Positions 43,431 through 52,178 of a stretch of DNA of 64,000 nucleotides are shown here, piece by piece. The position numbers and the translations under genes are program-made. Within the stretch, counting starts at the first letter, position 1, and each line of letters opens with the position of its first letter. Source of the DNA: an uncultured Lachnospiraceae bacterium (GTDB lineage: Bacteria > Bacillota > Clostridia > Lachnospirales > Lachnospiraceae); contig CAJUFQ010000004.1 of the NCBI GenBank assembly GCA_910585625.1, forward strand, positions 69,389 through 133,388, written 5' to 3'. The notes beneath the pieces are model-generated. The model made no database searches and was not told the origin of the DNA. It worked only from the letters and a program-made list of their open reading frames with translations.

Positions 43431-44393
43431 ATGAAAAAGAAAAACTTATTTACAATCTGTGCAGCCTCCGGCCTCTGCCTGATTTTTGCCCTGGCTCTCG
43501 TATGGGGCATGAGCATTTATGCTGAAAAATCAGGAACACAGGAGTTTGAGCCGCAACCGGCGAAAAACGAATCGTCGGATATGATTACGGAACTTATGGC
43601 GGACGACAGCCAAACAGAGCCTGAGATAAACGACGGCAACAGAGATTCTGAGGCAAAAGACAACGCAGGACCTGCTGAGACGGAGGACGGCGCGGATGAT
43701 ACGGCAGCAGGCAGCACGGATAATGCGCCGGCAACGGACAGCACGGAGGATGGGCTTATAAATATCTGGAGGGCCATGTATGCGGAATACAAAAAGGATG
43801 GGAGCAGCTTGCAGTCCGGGCAGGAGGACGACGCATCCCTGCAAAGGATTCGCGCAGATGAAGCCGTACTGATCCTGCTGAAAGAAGTCAACCGTATTTA
43901 TCCGCAGGACTCGCTGGCAGATTTAAAGATCAGCTACATGAGCCTGGAATGCAGCACGATACCCAACAGCAATATCGTATACTGGACGGGGAAATTGGAA
44001 AACGGGTATGGGCCGACAGATGCCGGGTATAGGTCGTATTCCTGCCAGATTGACTCCATAAGCGGAAAAATCGTATCATTCGGAAAATTCCGGCCGTATC
44101 AGAAAGACGTCGATTATACCGCAATCTCATGGACGGATGAGGAAATCAAAGAACAGGCGAAACAGCTGACTGAAAGGTATGACTTATCTCAGGGAGAAGA
44201 ACTTGACTGGGAAAATGTGGAAATCTACAATGCTCAGGAAGAAATCAATTCTTTGAAACAGGAGTTTGAGGCGCGTCCAGACCTTAGCAGATGCATCCAC
44301 AATGCGTTGAATTTTGAAAACTATTCTCTCTGCCTGGATTGGGAGACCGGGGAACTCGGCAATTATCTCTGGGTAGAACGGACTATGCCTTAA
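43431..44393 (+). CDS. Membrane-anchored secreted protein, unknown
   Basis: A 320-residue protein with an N-terminal hydrophobic segment (residues ~7-27, FTICAASGLCLIFALALVWG). An acidic, low-complexity stretch follows (about 35-110, rich in Asp, Glu, Thr and Ala), then a folded domain of ~200 residues with no family I recognise (LADLKISYMSLECSTIPNS, YRSYSCQIDSISGKIVSFG). The sequence around SYSCQIDSISGKIVSF recalls PepSY-like folds, weakly. The gene follows the two-component pair by 76 bp and ends at a strong terminator. Confidence 0.65.
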   Translation: MKKKNLFTICAASGLCLIFALALVWGMSIYAEKSGTQEFEPQPAKNESSDMITELMADDSQTEPEINDGNRDSEAKDNAGPAETEDGADDTAAGSTDNAPATDSTEDGLINIWRAMYAEYKKDGSSLQSGQEDDASLQRIRADEAVLILLKEVNRIYPQDSLADLKISYMSLECSTIPNSNIVYWTGKLENGYGPTDAGYRSYSCQIDSISGKIVSFGKFRPYQKDVDYTAISWTDEEIKEQAKQLTERYDLSQGEELDWENVEIYNAQEEINSLKQEFEARPDLSRCIHNALNFENYSLCLDWETGELGNYLWVERTMP

Positions 44394-44436
44394 AAAGCCC
44401 CCGAAAAAAGCTTTCCGGCAATACGGAAGGGATAAC

Positions 44437-44482
44437 GCCGGGACGGCAGGTTTTTCAGCCTGCCATTCCGGCCATAGTTTTT
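44437..44482 (+). terminator. Terminator between the secreted-protein gene and the NRPS operon end
   Basis: GCCGG...GGCAGG stem with CCTGCC...CCGGC, then ATAG and six T on the plus strand. The convergent kinase stop codon begins 3 bp later. Confidence 0.75.
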
Positions 44483-44484
44483 TC

Positions 44485-44892
44485 TCAAATCGCCTTTTTG
44501 ATGCGCAAAATATTCTGCCCAGCCTTATACTCATAAGTAATCTCATCCATGCTCTTTTTTACCATATAAATCCCCAGCCCCCCAATTTCCCGCTCGTCTG
44601 CGGGCAGAGCCACATCGGGATCCCTCCTGGCAAGCGGGTCGTAAGCCATCCCGTTATCTATGAACGTCACCACAACCGAAAGAGGCTCTTGCACGACGTC
44701 TACGCGCACCGTAGCCTGCCCCACCTCCGGGTTATAGGCATAATGCGCAATATTGCCAAAGAGTTCGTCAATCGCGATGTCAATCTGAATCTGCGCCTTC
44801 ATAGAGCAGCCCAATTCCTCCAGCTGCTCGTCGACAAACGCCGTTACCTTTGTTATGTTTTCCACCGTTGCATCAATCGTCAATTCCTTCAT
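44485..44892 (-). CDS. RsbW/SpoIIAB-like anti-sigma-type serine kinase
   Basis: A 135-residue GHKL ATPase. The N box IDIAIDELFGNIAHYAY keeps the Glu and the Mg-binding Asn; G1 is FIDNGMAYDPL and G2 is EREIGGLGIYMVKK. This is the kinase that phosphorylates STAS partners in SpoIIA/Rsb switches. It overlaps the phosphatase gene upstream by 20 bp, so it is coupled to it. No sigma factor gene is in the window; the natural partner is the STAS protein at 50011. It is the last gene of the operon. Confidence 0.87.
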   Translation of the reverse strand: MKELTIDATVENITKVTAFVDEQLEELGCSMKAQIQIDIAIDELFGNIAHYAYNPEVGQATVRVDVVQEPLSVVVTFIDNGMAYDPLARRDPDVALPADEREIGGLGIYMVKKSMDEITYEYKAGQNILRIKKAI

Positions 44893-46504
44893 TTCTCATC
44901 CGCTCCCTATATTCCAGACATAACATAGTGATATCGTCAAACTGCGGCGCATCCCCCACAAAGCCATCTAGCTCCTCCTTCACCTTCACAAGCAGCCCTC
45001 GCGGCGGCAGGGACGCGTATTCTGCAAGCGTTTCTTTCAGCCGCTCCATGCCATAGAGCCTGCTGTCCTTGTCTGTTGCCTCCGTCACGCCGTCCGTATA
45101 CTGAAACAGCCTGTCGCCGGGCGACAGCTGCATCGAGCCGCATTGGTAACGGATTCCCTCCATGCCTGCAAGGACGAAGCCCGCACGTATCTTGTATGGC
45201 TCAAAACTGCCGCCCTTTTTGCAGATAAAGGGAATCTCATGGCCAGCGTTCACAAAGGTAAACTCCCCGCTCACAAGATCCAGCACCCCTTCAAACGCCG
45301 TAATGAACAGCCCCTCGCTATTGGATTCGCATAACAAGTCGTTTACCTCTGTAAACACCTCGCCCAAATCCCTGCCAGGCTGCGTATGGTCTTTAATCAA
45401 CGTCTTTCCAATCACCATGAACAAGGCTGCGGGTACGCCTTTTCCTGAAACGTCTGCCATGACAATGGCCAGATGCCTCTCATCCACCATGAAAAAGTCA
45501 TAAAAGTCCCCGCCCACTTCTTTTGCCGGATTCATTGTAGCATAAATGTCAAATTCCGGACGGTCTGGAAATGCAGGGAATATGCTGGGCAGCATGTCAG
45601 CCTGAATCTGGGTGGCAATCGAAAGCTCCGCGCCAATACGCTCCTTCTCCGCCGTGACCGCAGTAAGGTTTTCTATATAAGCCATAATGTCTGTTTCCAT
45701 TTTATTCACAGCCTTCGCCAATACGCCGATTTCATCTTTTTTCTGAATCGCTGACAATTTATCTGAGGGCGTATTTGTTTCTGCAAAACGCTTAGCTTCG
45801 TCCGTAACCGCCAGGATTGGGGTCAATATCTCCCGATAGAGGAACGCGCTGTAGGCAAGCAGGAACAAGAAAACGGCCACGAGAACGCCTAGCAGCACAT
45901 CTTTCACATACGTGTTGCGGGCATTCTCCAGCCTTGTCATGGCCTTCTCCACGCCCAGGATTGCTACAATCTCTCCCTTAGAGTCATGTACCGCGATGCC
46001 TGCCGTCGTATGCGCGCCAGATTCTTCGGAATAAGAATAAAGATACTCTGTGGCGCGCTCTCCCTTGGTGATGATGTTGCGGACATTATTCACATATTTC
46101 TCTTCCACGCCGATAGCCGTATGGCCAAGCGGATAACGCTCAAACCCGCTGGCCGAATTCACCGCATCGTAGATATAAGTAAGCGTCCGGTAATCAGAAA
46201 CATCCACCTTCGCCACATAAATCAACGTTGTGCCTGTGGCGTCCACCAATGCGTCCAGACGTCTTTCAATTTCTTTGTATTCTTCGTCTTGCTCTCCTGT
46301 GGAAAGGTATTCCTCAAACTTATCAGGATTCAGATAATTCGCCGCCGTCTCTGCAATCTCATAGGCTGAATCATTATACTGCTGTTCCAGGACAGAAGTA
46401 AATTCCCGGTAGCCAATAATGCTGATAATCGCTCCCAGCAAGATACCAAATATAATCACACCAAACGTCAGCTTTCCCGTAAGCCCTGTCACTCTCTTCT
46501 TCAT
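44873..46504 (-). CDS. Membrane PP2C phosphatase with sensor and HAMP, RsbU/SpoIIE-like
   Basis: A 543-residue protein. Transmembrane segments at about 14-34 and 205-225 bracket an extracellular Cache-like sensor. HAMP follows (YREILTPILAVTDEAKRFAE), a short coiled coil, then a SpoIIE-type PP2C domain at ~300-530. Metal-binding residues are visible in EVGGDFYDFF, MADVSGKGVPAALFM, YTDGVTEATDKDSRLYG and APQFDDITMLCLEY. It dephosphorylates phospho-STAS proteins in the known systems. It overlaps the RsbW-like gene and is 2 bp after the GH3 gene. It gives the operon an external input. Confidence 0.9.
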   Translation of the reverse strand: MKKRVTGLTGKLTFGVIIFGILLGAIISIIGYREFTSVLEQQYNDSAYEIAETAANYLNPDKFEEYLSTGEQDEEYKEIERRLDALVDATGTTLIYVAKVDVSDYRTLTYIYDAVNSASGFERYPLGHTAIGVEEKYVNNVRNIITKGERATEYLYSYSEESGAHTTAGIAVHDSKGEIVAILGVEKAMTRLENARNTYVKDVLLGVLVAVFLFLLAYSAFLYREILTPILAVTDEAKRFAETNTPSDKLSAIQKKDEIGVLAKAVNKMETDIMAYIENLTAVTAEKERIGAELSIATQIQADMLPSIFPAFPDRPEFDIYATMNPAKEVGGDFYDFFMVDERHLAIVMADVSGKGVPAALFMVIGKTLIKDHTQPGRDLGEVFTEVNDLLCESNSEGLFITAFEGVLDLVSGEFTFVNAGHEIPFICKKGGSFEPYKIRAGFVLAGMEGIRYQCGSMQLSPGDRLFQYTDGVTEATDKDSRLYGMERLKETLAEYASLPPRGLLVKVKEELDGFVGDAPQFDDITMLCLEYRERMRNEGIDD

Positions 46505-46506
46505 TC

Positions 46507-48186
46507 CTACTTTTCCTTTCCGCCGCCCAATTTCTGCGAGGCAAAAAACGCTTTCTTTTCTGCCGTATCCAGAATGCAGATGCGCTTATTCTGCCCCATC
46601 GGCTTGCCGTCTGCCGCCAGCTGTTCCTCATAGCGGCCAAAGCTGCCCTCCCGCAGATAACAAATCTGCAGCCTGCCAATCTCGTTCATACTCCGGCACC
46701 CCTTATACTCGTAATTCACCCAGCAGAGGCAGTCATCTAACATCACCTCCGCCCCCAAAGGATCTATATCGGTGCATTCCAGGTAAAACAGATACCGCGG
46801 CAATACGTCCGACATATCTTCCTGCACGCAATATCCAATCACCTCACAGCGCATACGAGACCCAAACTGTCTGATTGCTTCCTCCAGCTGCTCCTGATTG
46901 CTTTTCTCCCCCGCTATATTAAGTACTTGGTTCTTACGGTAGCAGAACTTCACGACAGGCGCCTGCCCATACCAGCCGGTCACCTCCACCACATCCCCCA
47001 TGCAGTATCGGTACAGCCCAGAATGGTTTGTAAACAAAAGCTCATACCGCTCCCCAATGTCCAGCTCCCACATAAATAAGGGCCGCCCATGCCCGGTTTC
47101 CTCCCCCTCTGCCGGAAGGAACTCAAAAAACCCTGCCTCCGGGAACAGGACATAACAATCCGGCACATCCATTTTCTCTGCAATGCCAAAGATTCCCTCC
47201 GACGCCGCATAAGCAAAGTGATGGATAGGAATATGGCCTGCGTACCCCTTCATCTTATCTGTATAATAAGAAAATGATTTTCCGCCGATTGCCAGCACAT
47301 AGCGGACGTCCGGCCAAATCTTCGATACCATGCCTTCCCGCAGCTCTTTGTGGGAAAGGCGGCGCAGTTCCGTGGCTCGCAGAGTGTCCGGCGGCAGCTT
47401 CTCTTTTACATATTCCCGCCATTTCATGCTTAAAGCCACGCGCGCATCGACACTTCCATTCTCCATGTCCCGCAGCAAAAGTTCCCAGTTCCGCCAGATA
47501 TAATCCATAACCCCTGCCACCCGGTTGATAAACACACCATGTATCGCGCGTAGTTTGCGTTCCGCCAGGGCAAACCGCACTTTGACATAGAGAAGGTCTT
47601 CCAGCGTATCTGGAAACAGCACCTCTTTGGGAACACAGTAATCCACCGCGTCAAACTGCCCGTCTCTGTCGAGCCATTGGTAGAGACAGCCGGAGCGGAT
47701 ACCGTTCATCACGCCATTTTCCATAAAGGTTTTGGCAAACTCCCCAATCTGGAAAATCTTGCCGAACACTTCACGCTCTGGCAGATTTTGGTAATATTCC
47801 CTCACCATGCCAAAGGGGACGCCGTAAGCATAAGCATACTGGATGTTAAACTCCTTCTCCGTAAGCGGCAGATACTTAGCCTCCCCGGTTGTGCCGGAAC
47901 TGATACAGTAATAGACGGGCGGTTCCTGCGTCAGAAGATGCGTTTCGCCCTCAATCATGCGCAGGATGTACGCTTCATAATCCCTATAGGAAGAACACGG
48001 AACAAGCATTTGATATTCCCTGGCAGTCCTGATTGACGCAAAGCCATATTTCTTCCCATACACAGTATTACGGTTCTCATGTATAATATTGGCAAGCAGC
48101 TGTTCCTGCACAGATGCCGCCTGACCGGCAGTGTTCCTCAGGGAATCCAGTGTTTCCTGCCCCAGCTTTCCATACTCGGTTTTCAT
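46507..48186 (-). CDS. GH3-family acyl-adenylating enzyme
   Basis: A 559-residue member of the GH3 (auxin-responsive promoter) family, ANL-fold enzymes that adenylate a carboxylic acid and, in plants, join it to an amino acid. The phosphate-binding motif is YYCISSGTTGEAKYLPLT (about 90-107). Later motifs are YAASEGIFGI (about 330) and LLFTNHSGLYRYCMGDVVEVTG, with the hinge region after it. Bacterial members are poorly characterised. Inside an NRPS operon it could supply or cap an acyl group, or act on the released product. Substrate unknown. Confidence 0.85.
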   Translation of the reverse strand: MKTEYGKLGQETLDSLRNTAGQAASVQEQLLANIIHENRNTVYGKKYGFASIRTAREYQMLVPCSSYRDYEAYILRMIEGETHLLTQEPPVYYCISSGTTGEAKYLPLTEKEFNIQYAYAYGVPFGMVREYYQNLPEREVFGKIFQIGEFAKTFMENGVMNGIRSGCLYQWLDRDGQFDAVDYCVPKEVLFPDTLEDLLYVKVRFALAERKLRAIHGVFINRVAGVMDYIWRNWELLLRDMENGSVDARVALSMKWREYVKEKLPPDTLRATELRRLSHKELREGMVSKIWPDVRYVLAIGGKSFSYYTDKMKGYAGHIPIHHFAYAASEGIFGIAEKMDVPDCYVLFPEAGFFEFLPAEGEETGHGRPLFMWELDIGERYELLFTNHSGLYRYCMGDVVEVTGWYGQAPVVKFCYRKNQVLNIAGEKSNQEQLEEAIRQFGSRMRCEVIGYCVQEDMSDVLPRYLFYLECTDIDPLGAEVMLDDCLCWVNYEYKGCRSMNEIGRLQICYLREGSFGRYEEQLAADGKPMGQNKRICILDTAEKKAFFASQKLGGGKEK

Positions 48187-48205
48187 TCTTGCCTCCGTTT
48201 CCCTG

Positions 48206-49960
48206 TCAGATATAAATCTGGATGGTATTCATGCCAAATGTCCGCTGGTACATCGCCGCCTCCACCATATCCTCAATCATGCGAATCCCCATATACATAT
48301 CATCTCCCTTCCCTGCCGCATCTTTCGCGCGGCGCAAAGGATTGAACTCCTTGCCGCTGTAACGGATACGGATGCCAATGACTCCCTCCAGGGAATACAC
48401 CCGAAGGTCAAATTCCACACCCTCTTCCTGATTGGCTGACACAATAACTGTCATCAGTTCCTCCATCGCCAGGCTGACACGCATGACCTGTCTGGGAAGC
48501 ATACCATTTTCTTCACAGAAAACCGTAATCTTGCTGCTGGCGTCACAGATATCCATATCCTCACCCCGGACAGAGAAGTTGATGACCCTGCCAGTCTCTT
48601 CCAGCGCATTATCCATCAGCAGGAAGCGTGAACGCCCGCTGCGCAGACGGCGGCTGATCCCAGTCGCAGCATACCACACGAGCAGCGTCAAGGCTTCGCC
48701 CCAGAACAGGAACCACCATGGATCCTGCTCCAACCGCCCCAGCAGAAACAAGCTTGTGCAGGGCATGAGAAACACGCGCAGCAAAATAATGCTATTTGCC
48801 CACATTTCATGTCCCGAGACATTATAATACCCTGACAAAATGCTGCAAAACAGTGCGGGAACCATGCCCAGCGACATACAAAAAAAAGCAAACCGCAAGG
48901 AAGCGGAAAGCCCATACGCATCTGCTATCAAATCGGCTCCCGCAAGTATCGCCACGCTAAACAACAGACAATAAGGCAGGCCGCTTTTTATCTGCCTCAT
49001 CATCAGCAGGCGCGCGCTTTTATTGTCATGCTCCCCGCTGTAAATGCCGAGCATAGCGGACGCCGCCTGCGGCACTCCCCCGGTAACGCTTTCCTCAAAC
49101 GCGCTGATGCAATTTACGGCTGTGAACGCTGCCACCAGCATACTGCCGCCGCTTTTCAGCAAAAGCGCATTTACCGCAGCTACGCGCAGCGTCTGAAACA
49201 AGTTATTCATGGCAGACGGACTGCCCGCCCGTACGATGCGCCTGATTGGCGCTCCCTTGCAGACGAAGCAGAACCCAAACGGAAAGCTGCTCTTTTTGTC
49301 GCAAAGCCACACAAACCCTAAGAGACAGGATGCCGCCGTCGCCATGACGCTGGCCAACGCAGCCCCGAACACTCCCAGCGGAACCACATACAAAAATAAC
49401 AGATCCAGCAGGACATTCCCCACGCCCATGAGCAGCATCATCGCTGTGACCTGCCGATTCCTCCCATCCAGCCTTAAATACCAAAACGGAACATAAATGA
49501 GGATTTTCGGCAGTGTGCCTGACAGGGTCACGCCGGTATATTCCTCCACCAAAGGCGATACTGCCTCCTCGTAACATAACAGCCCCGCCAAAGGCTTTAG
49601 GCACAGCAGGCCGGCTGCTGTAATGAATACCGATGCCAGCACGCACCACGAGGCCGCCATTTTAAAAAGCTCCTGCGCCTTGCTGCTTTGGTTATTGCCG
49701 ATAGCCTCCGATGCACAGATGGCAGTCCCTGACACGAGGAACGAACCCACAATGCACAAAACGAGGTAAACCGGAAGGCTGAAATTAATGGCAGCTAAGG
49801 CATCCGTTCCCAGGCGTTGCCCAACAAGGATACCATCTGCAAGAATATTGATGTTTCCGCTTAGTATGGACAACATGCAAGGAATCAGCGCTTTCCCATA
49901 TGCTTTTTTCAGAAACTTCTCATTCTGCTCCAGTGAAACGGAGCCTGTCTGTCTGTCCAT
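48206..49960 (-). CDS. MATE transporter fused to a degenerate RsbW-like domain
   Basis: A 584-residue fusion. Residues ~15-440 are a 12-helix MATE/NorM-type exporter (ADGILVGQRLGTDALAAINFSLP). Residues ~450-584 align with the RsbW-type ATPase of the sister gene at 50349. Key residues are missing: the N box reads AMEELMTVIV (the Mg-binding Asn is Val), and G1 reads IRYSGKEFNP (the ATP-adenine Asp is lost). The domain is probably a binding module without kinase activity. The start MDRQTGSVSLEQNEKF is 50 bp after the STAS gene. Inference: one of two exporters for the NRPS product. Confidence 0.85.
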   Translation of the reverse strand: MDRQTGSVSLEQNEKFLKKAYGKALIPCMLSILSGNINILADGILVGQRLGTDALAAINFSLPVYLVLCIVGSFLVSGTAICASEAIGNNQSSKAQELFKMAASWCVLASVFITAAGLLCLKPLAGLLCYEEAVSPLVEEYTGVTLSGTLPKILIYVPFWYLRLDGRNRQVTAMMLLMGVGNVLLDLLFLYVVPLGVFGAALASVMATAASCLLGFVWLCDKKSSFPFGFCFVCKGAPIRRIVRAGSPSAMNNLFQTLRVAAVNALLLKSGGSMLVAAFTAVNCISAFEESVTGGVPQAASAMLGIYSGEHDNKSARLLMMRQIKSGLPYCLLFSVAILAGADLIADAYGLSASLRFAFFCMSLGMVPALFCSILSGYYNVSGHEMWANSIILLRVFLMPCTSLFLLGRLEQDPWWFLFWGEALTLLVWYAATGISRRLRSGRSRFLLMDNALEETGRVINFSVRGEDMDICDASSKITVFCEENGMLPRQVMRVSLAMEELMTVIVSANQEEGVEFDLRVYSLEGVIGIRIRYSGKEFNPLRRAKDAAGKGDDMYMGIRMIEDMVEAAMYQRTFGMNTIQIYI

Positions 49961-50010
49961 AAAATAGATTCCTTTACCTCTGCCTCAAATACAGTTCAGC
50001 CAAATCCAAT

Positions 50011-50310
50011 CTACTGTTCAATCGTCAGGATGTCAGCAAAACCCGTGACTTCAAAAATTTCCATAATCGTCTCATTCACGCCGGTTACCTTCATGCTCCC
50101 TTGTAGATTCATTTTCTTTTGCGCCCCCAAAAGAATACGCAGCCCTGCGGATGACAGGTAATCTAACGCCGCCATATCAAATATCAGCTCCTTCACCCCC
50201 TCGAGGCTGTCTTCCAGAACCTTCTCCAAATCCGGCGCCGTTGTCGTGTCAAGCCTTCCCTCCAACGAAAGGCATAATTGGCTTCCACTTAACTTTTCTG
50301 TAATCTTCAT
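50011..50310 (-). CDS. STAS-domain anti-sigma factor antagonist
   Basis: A 99-residue SpoIIAA/RsbV-like protein. The phosphorylation motif is DYLSSAGLRIL, with Ser53 or Ser54 as the acceptor. The first strand pattern (SLEGRLDTTTAPDLEKVL) is standard. In known systems the unphosphorylated form binds the RsbW kinase and frees its client. It lies between two MATE-ATPase fusions, which makes those fused domains likely partners besides the free kinase at 44485. Confidence 0.9.
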   Translation of the reverse strand: MKITEKLSGSQLCLSLEGRLDTTTAPDLEKVLEDSLEGVKELIFDMAALDYLSSAGLRILLGAQKKMNLQGSMKVTGVNETIMEIFEVTGFADILTIEQ

Positions 50311-50348
50311 ACTTTACCTCTTTTCTTTAATCTCCTATATCTGCTTGC

Positions 50349-52115
50349 TCAAATTTGTTCCGTCTGAATATCCAGTTCAATCACCGTATTATTCATGTTC
50401 AGCACCCGCATATATTGAAAATCGGACGCCATCTTGCGAATCAGGGCGATTCCTCCCACCGTCACCGCCTCTTCCTCCTGCTGCCTATATTCCAAGGGAT
50501 TAAAGGGTACGCCGTCATCCCGGATCCTCAACATATATTTGTCGTCCTGGATCGTAAAGCTGATGTCCATATAGTTCTTCCGGCCGCTGCAATAGCCATA
50601 CTGTACGATATTGGAGGCAATTTCCTCCACGGCAAGCCCCAAGACATTCGCATTCCTTTGCGAAATGCGGTTATCCGCACAGAACAGGAATAGCTTTTCC
50701 CGAAAAGCAATGACCTCTTCCAGATTGCTCTCAATCGAGCAGTCCAAAAACTTCTCATCGGTAATCTGCGGCAGCATATAAACGCCCCCGGCCGCAAGCT
50801 TCCCTCTGCGCTGCCCCCAGATACGGTACAAGGCGCTGAGCAGTATAGTAACCGCCTCGCTTACCACTGCCATCAGGCACACGCCTTCTAACCCCCATAT
50901 GAAAATCCCGGCAAGGCAAAAAGGCACTACCACCAGAAATCCCTGGAGGACGGTGACTACCGTGGACAGTCCTGGCTGCAGGATTGTCTGGTAATAAGAC
51001 ATCAGGAATTTATTGTATACATAGAACGGAAAACTGCAGGCAAAAATCCGCAACGCTATCTTGCAAAGTTCCAGCATATCCCCCTGGGTAATGCCAAAGA
51101 GTCCCGCCACCGCCTGGGGAACAGCCAGGAATACCAGCAGCAGGGCGGCAATGGCAAGATAGCTGTAGGCAAGTACCCTCCTGCAAAGGCTTTTGATTCC
51201 ATAATAATCCCGTTCCCCATAAAGGATGCCCGCAATATTCTGTACCAGCCCGATAATCCCTCCCACGCAAAGTTCCGCAATCAATACCGCATTCGCGCAG
51301 ACAGAGTACACCGCCATGGGATCGGTTCCCAGAACCCGCACAATCGCAGAATTGATAATTACGGACTTCAAGGCTGACATCAAGGTGAAAGCCGCGCTGG
51401 GTATCCCCGCCTTCGCCGCAAGCCCCGCATAGGCAAACAGCCGTTTCTCTGGTTTCTGCAGATGCAGCATCCTTTGTCTGGAACGGAAATAGAACAATAC
51501 CGTCGCCATCCCCGCAAGATAGCCGATTATGGTGGAAAGCGCGCTTCCCGCCATTCCCAGGTGCAGCCACTGCAAGAACACAAAATCCAGGACCAGATTG
51601 ACTACATTTGCGATGATGAACAGCGCGCTCCCAAGCTGCGGGTGGTTATCTGCATTCATGAAATAGCAAAAAATGATAGCGGCTGTCAGCACTGGGATGC
51701 CGGCAAAATTAACCATGATGTACGGTTCGGCAAGGGAAGACAGCGTCTCATTGCCTGAGAGCGCGATTGCCAGCATCTCCGGCAGGATTGGCGTAAACAA
51801 TGCAAACAGTAAAGAAACAGCTACGCCGGATACCAGCGACGCACTGAACACCCCGCCGGCCTCCTCCATCTTGCGCTTCCCCAGAAGCACCGCTGCCTCT
51901 GCCGCCCCTCCCATGGCGAGCATCATGCCTGGCATCTGCAGCAGCAGCAGCACCGGCATGGATATCTCGATTGCCGCCATAGCGTCCGGCCCCAAGAGAT
52001 TGCCCACAATCATGCCGTCCACCACATTGCCGAGCTGCATGGCGACCGTCATCAGCACCCCCGGCAAGATATACTGGTGGATTTTTTTGTTTATCAGAAA
52101 CGCGTTTCTCTCCAT
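50349..52115 (-). CDS. MATE transporter fused to an intact RsbW-like ATPase
   Basis: A 588-residue fusion. Residues ~10-440 are a MATE-family exporter (VDGMIVGNLLGPDAMAAIEISMP). Residues ~450-588 are an RsbW-type GHKL ATPase with a complete N box (GLAVEEIASNIVQYGY, about 485-500), G1 (IRDDGVPFNPLEY) and G2 (VGGIALIRKMAS). The start at 52115 has GGAGGGC; ATGs at 52136 and 52127 are in frame but lack a site. It follows the NRPS by 63 bp. It may phosphorylate the STAS protein encoded next, or be gated by binding it. Confidence 0.87.
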   Translation of the reverse strand: MERNAFLINKKIHQYILPGVLMTVAMQLGNVVDGMIVGNLLGPDAMAAIEISMPVLLLLQMPGMMLAMGGAAEAAVLLGKRKMEEAGGVFSASLVSGVAVSLLFALFTPILPEMLAIALSGNETLSSLAEPYIMVNFAGIPVLTAAIIFCYFMNADNHPQLGSALFIIANVVNLVLDFVFLQWLHLGMAGSALSTIIGYLAGMATVLFYFRSRQRMLHLQKPEKRLFAYAGLAAKAGIPSAAFTLMSALKSVIINSAIVRVLGTDPMAVYSVCANAVLIAELCVGGIIGLVQNIAGILYGERDYYGIKSLCRRVLAYSYLAIAALLLVFLAVPQAVAGLFGITQGDMLELCKIALRIFACSFPFYVYNKFLMSYYQTILQPGLSTVVTVLQGFLVVVPFCLAGIFIWGLEGVCLMAVVSEAVTILLSALYRIWGQRRGKLAAGGVYMLPQITDEKFLDCSIESNLEEVIAFREKLFLFCADNRISQRNANVLGLAVEEIASNIVQYGYCSGRKNYMDISFTIQDDKYMLRIRDDGVPFNPLEYRQQEEEAVTVGGIALIRKMASDFQYMRVLNMNNTVIELDIQTEQI

Positions 52116-52178
52116 ATTGCCCTCCATAAATGCCAATCCCAGACACTGCTTTCCCCCGCCTTGTCGCTTCGTAAAGCA

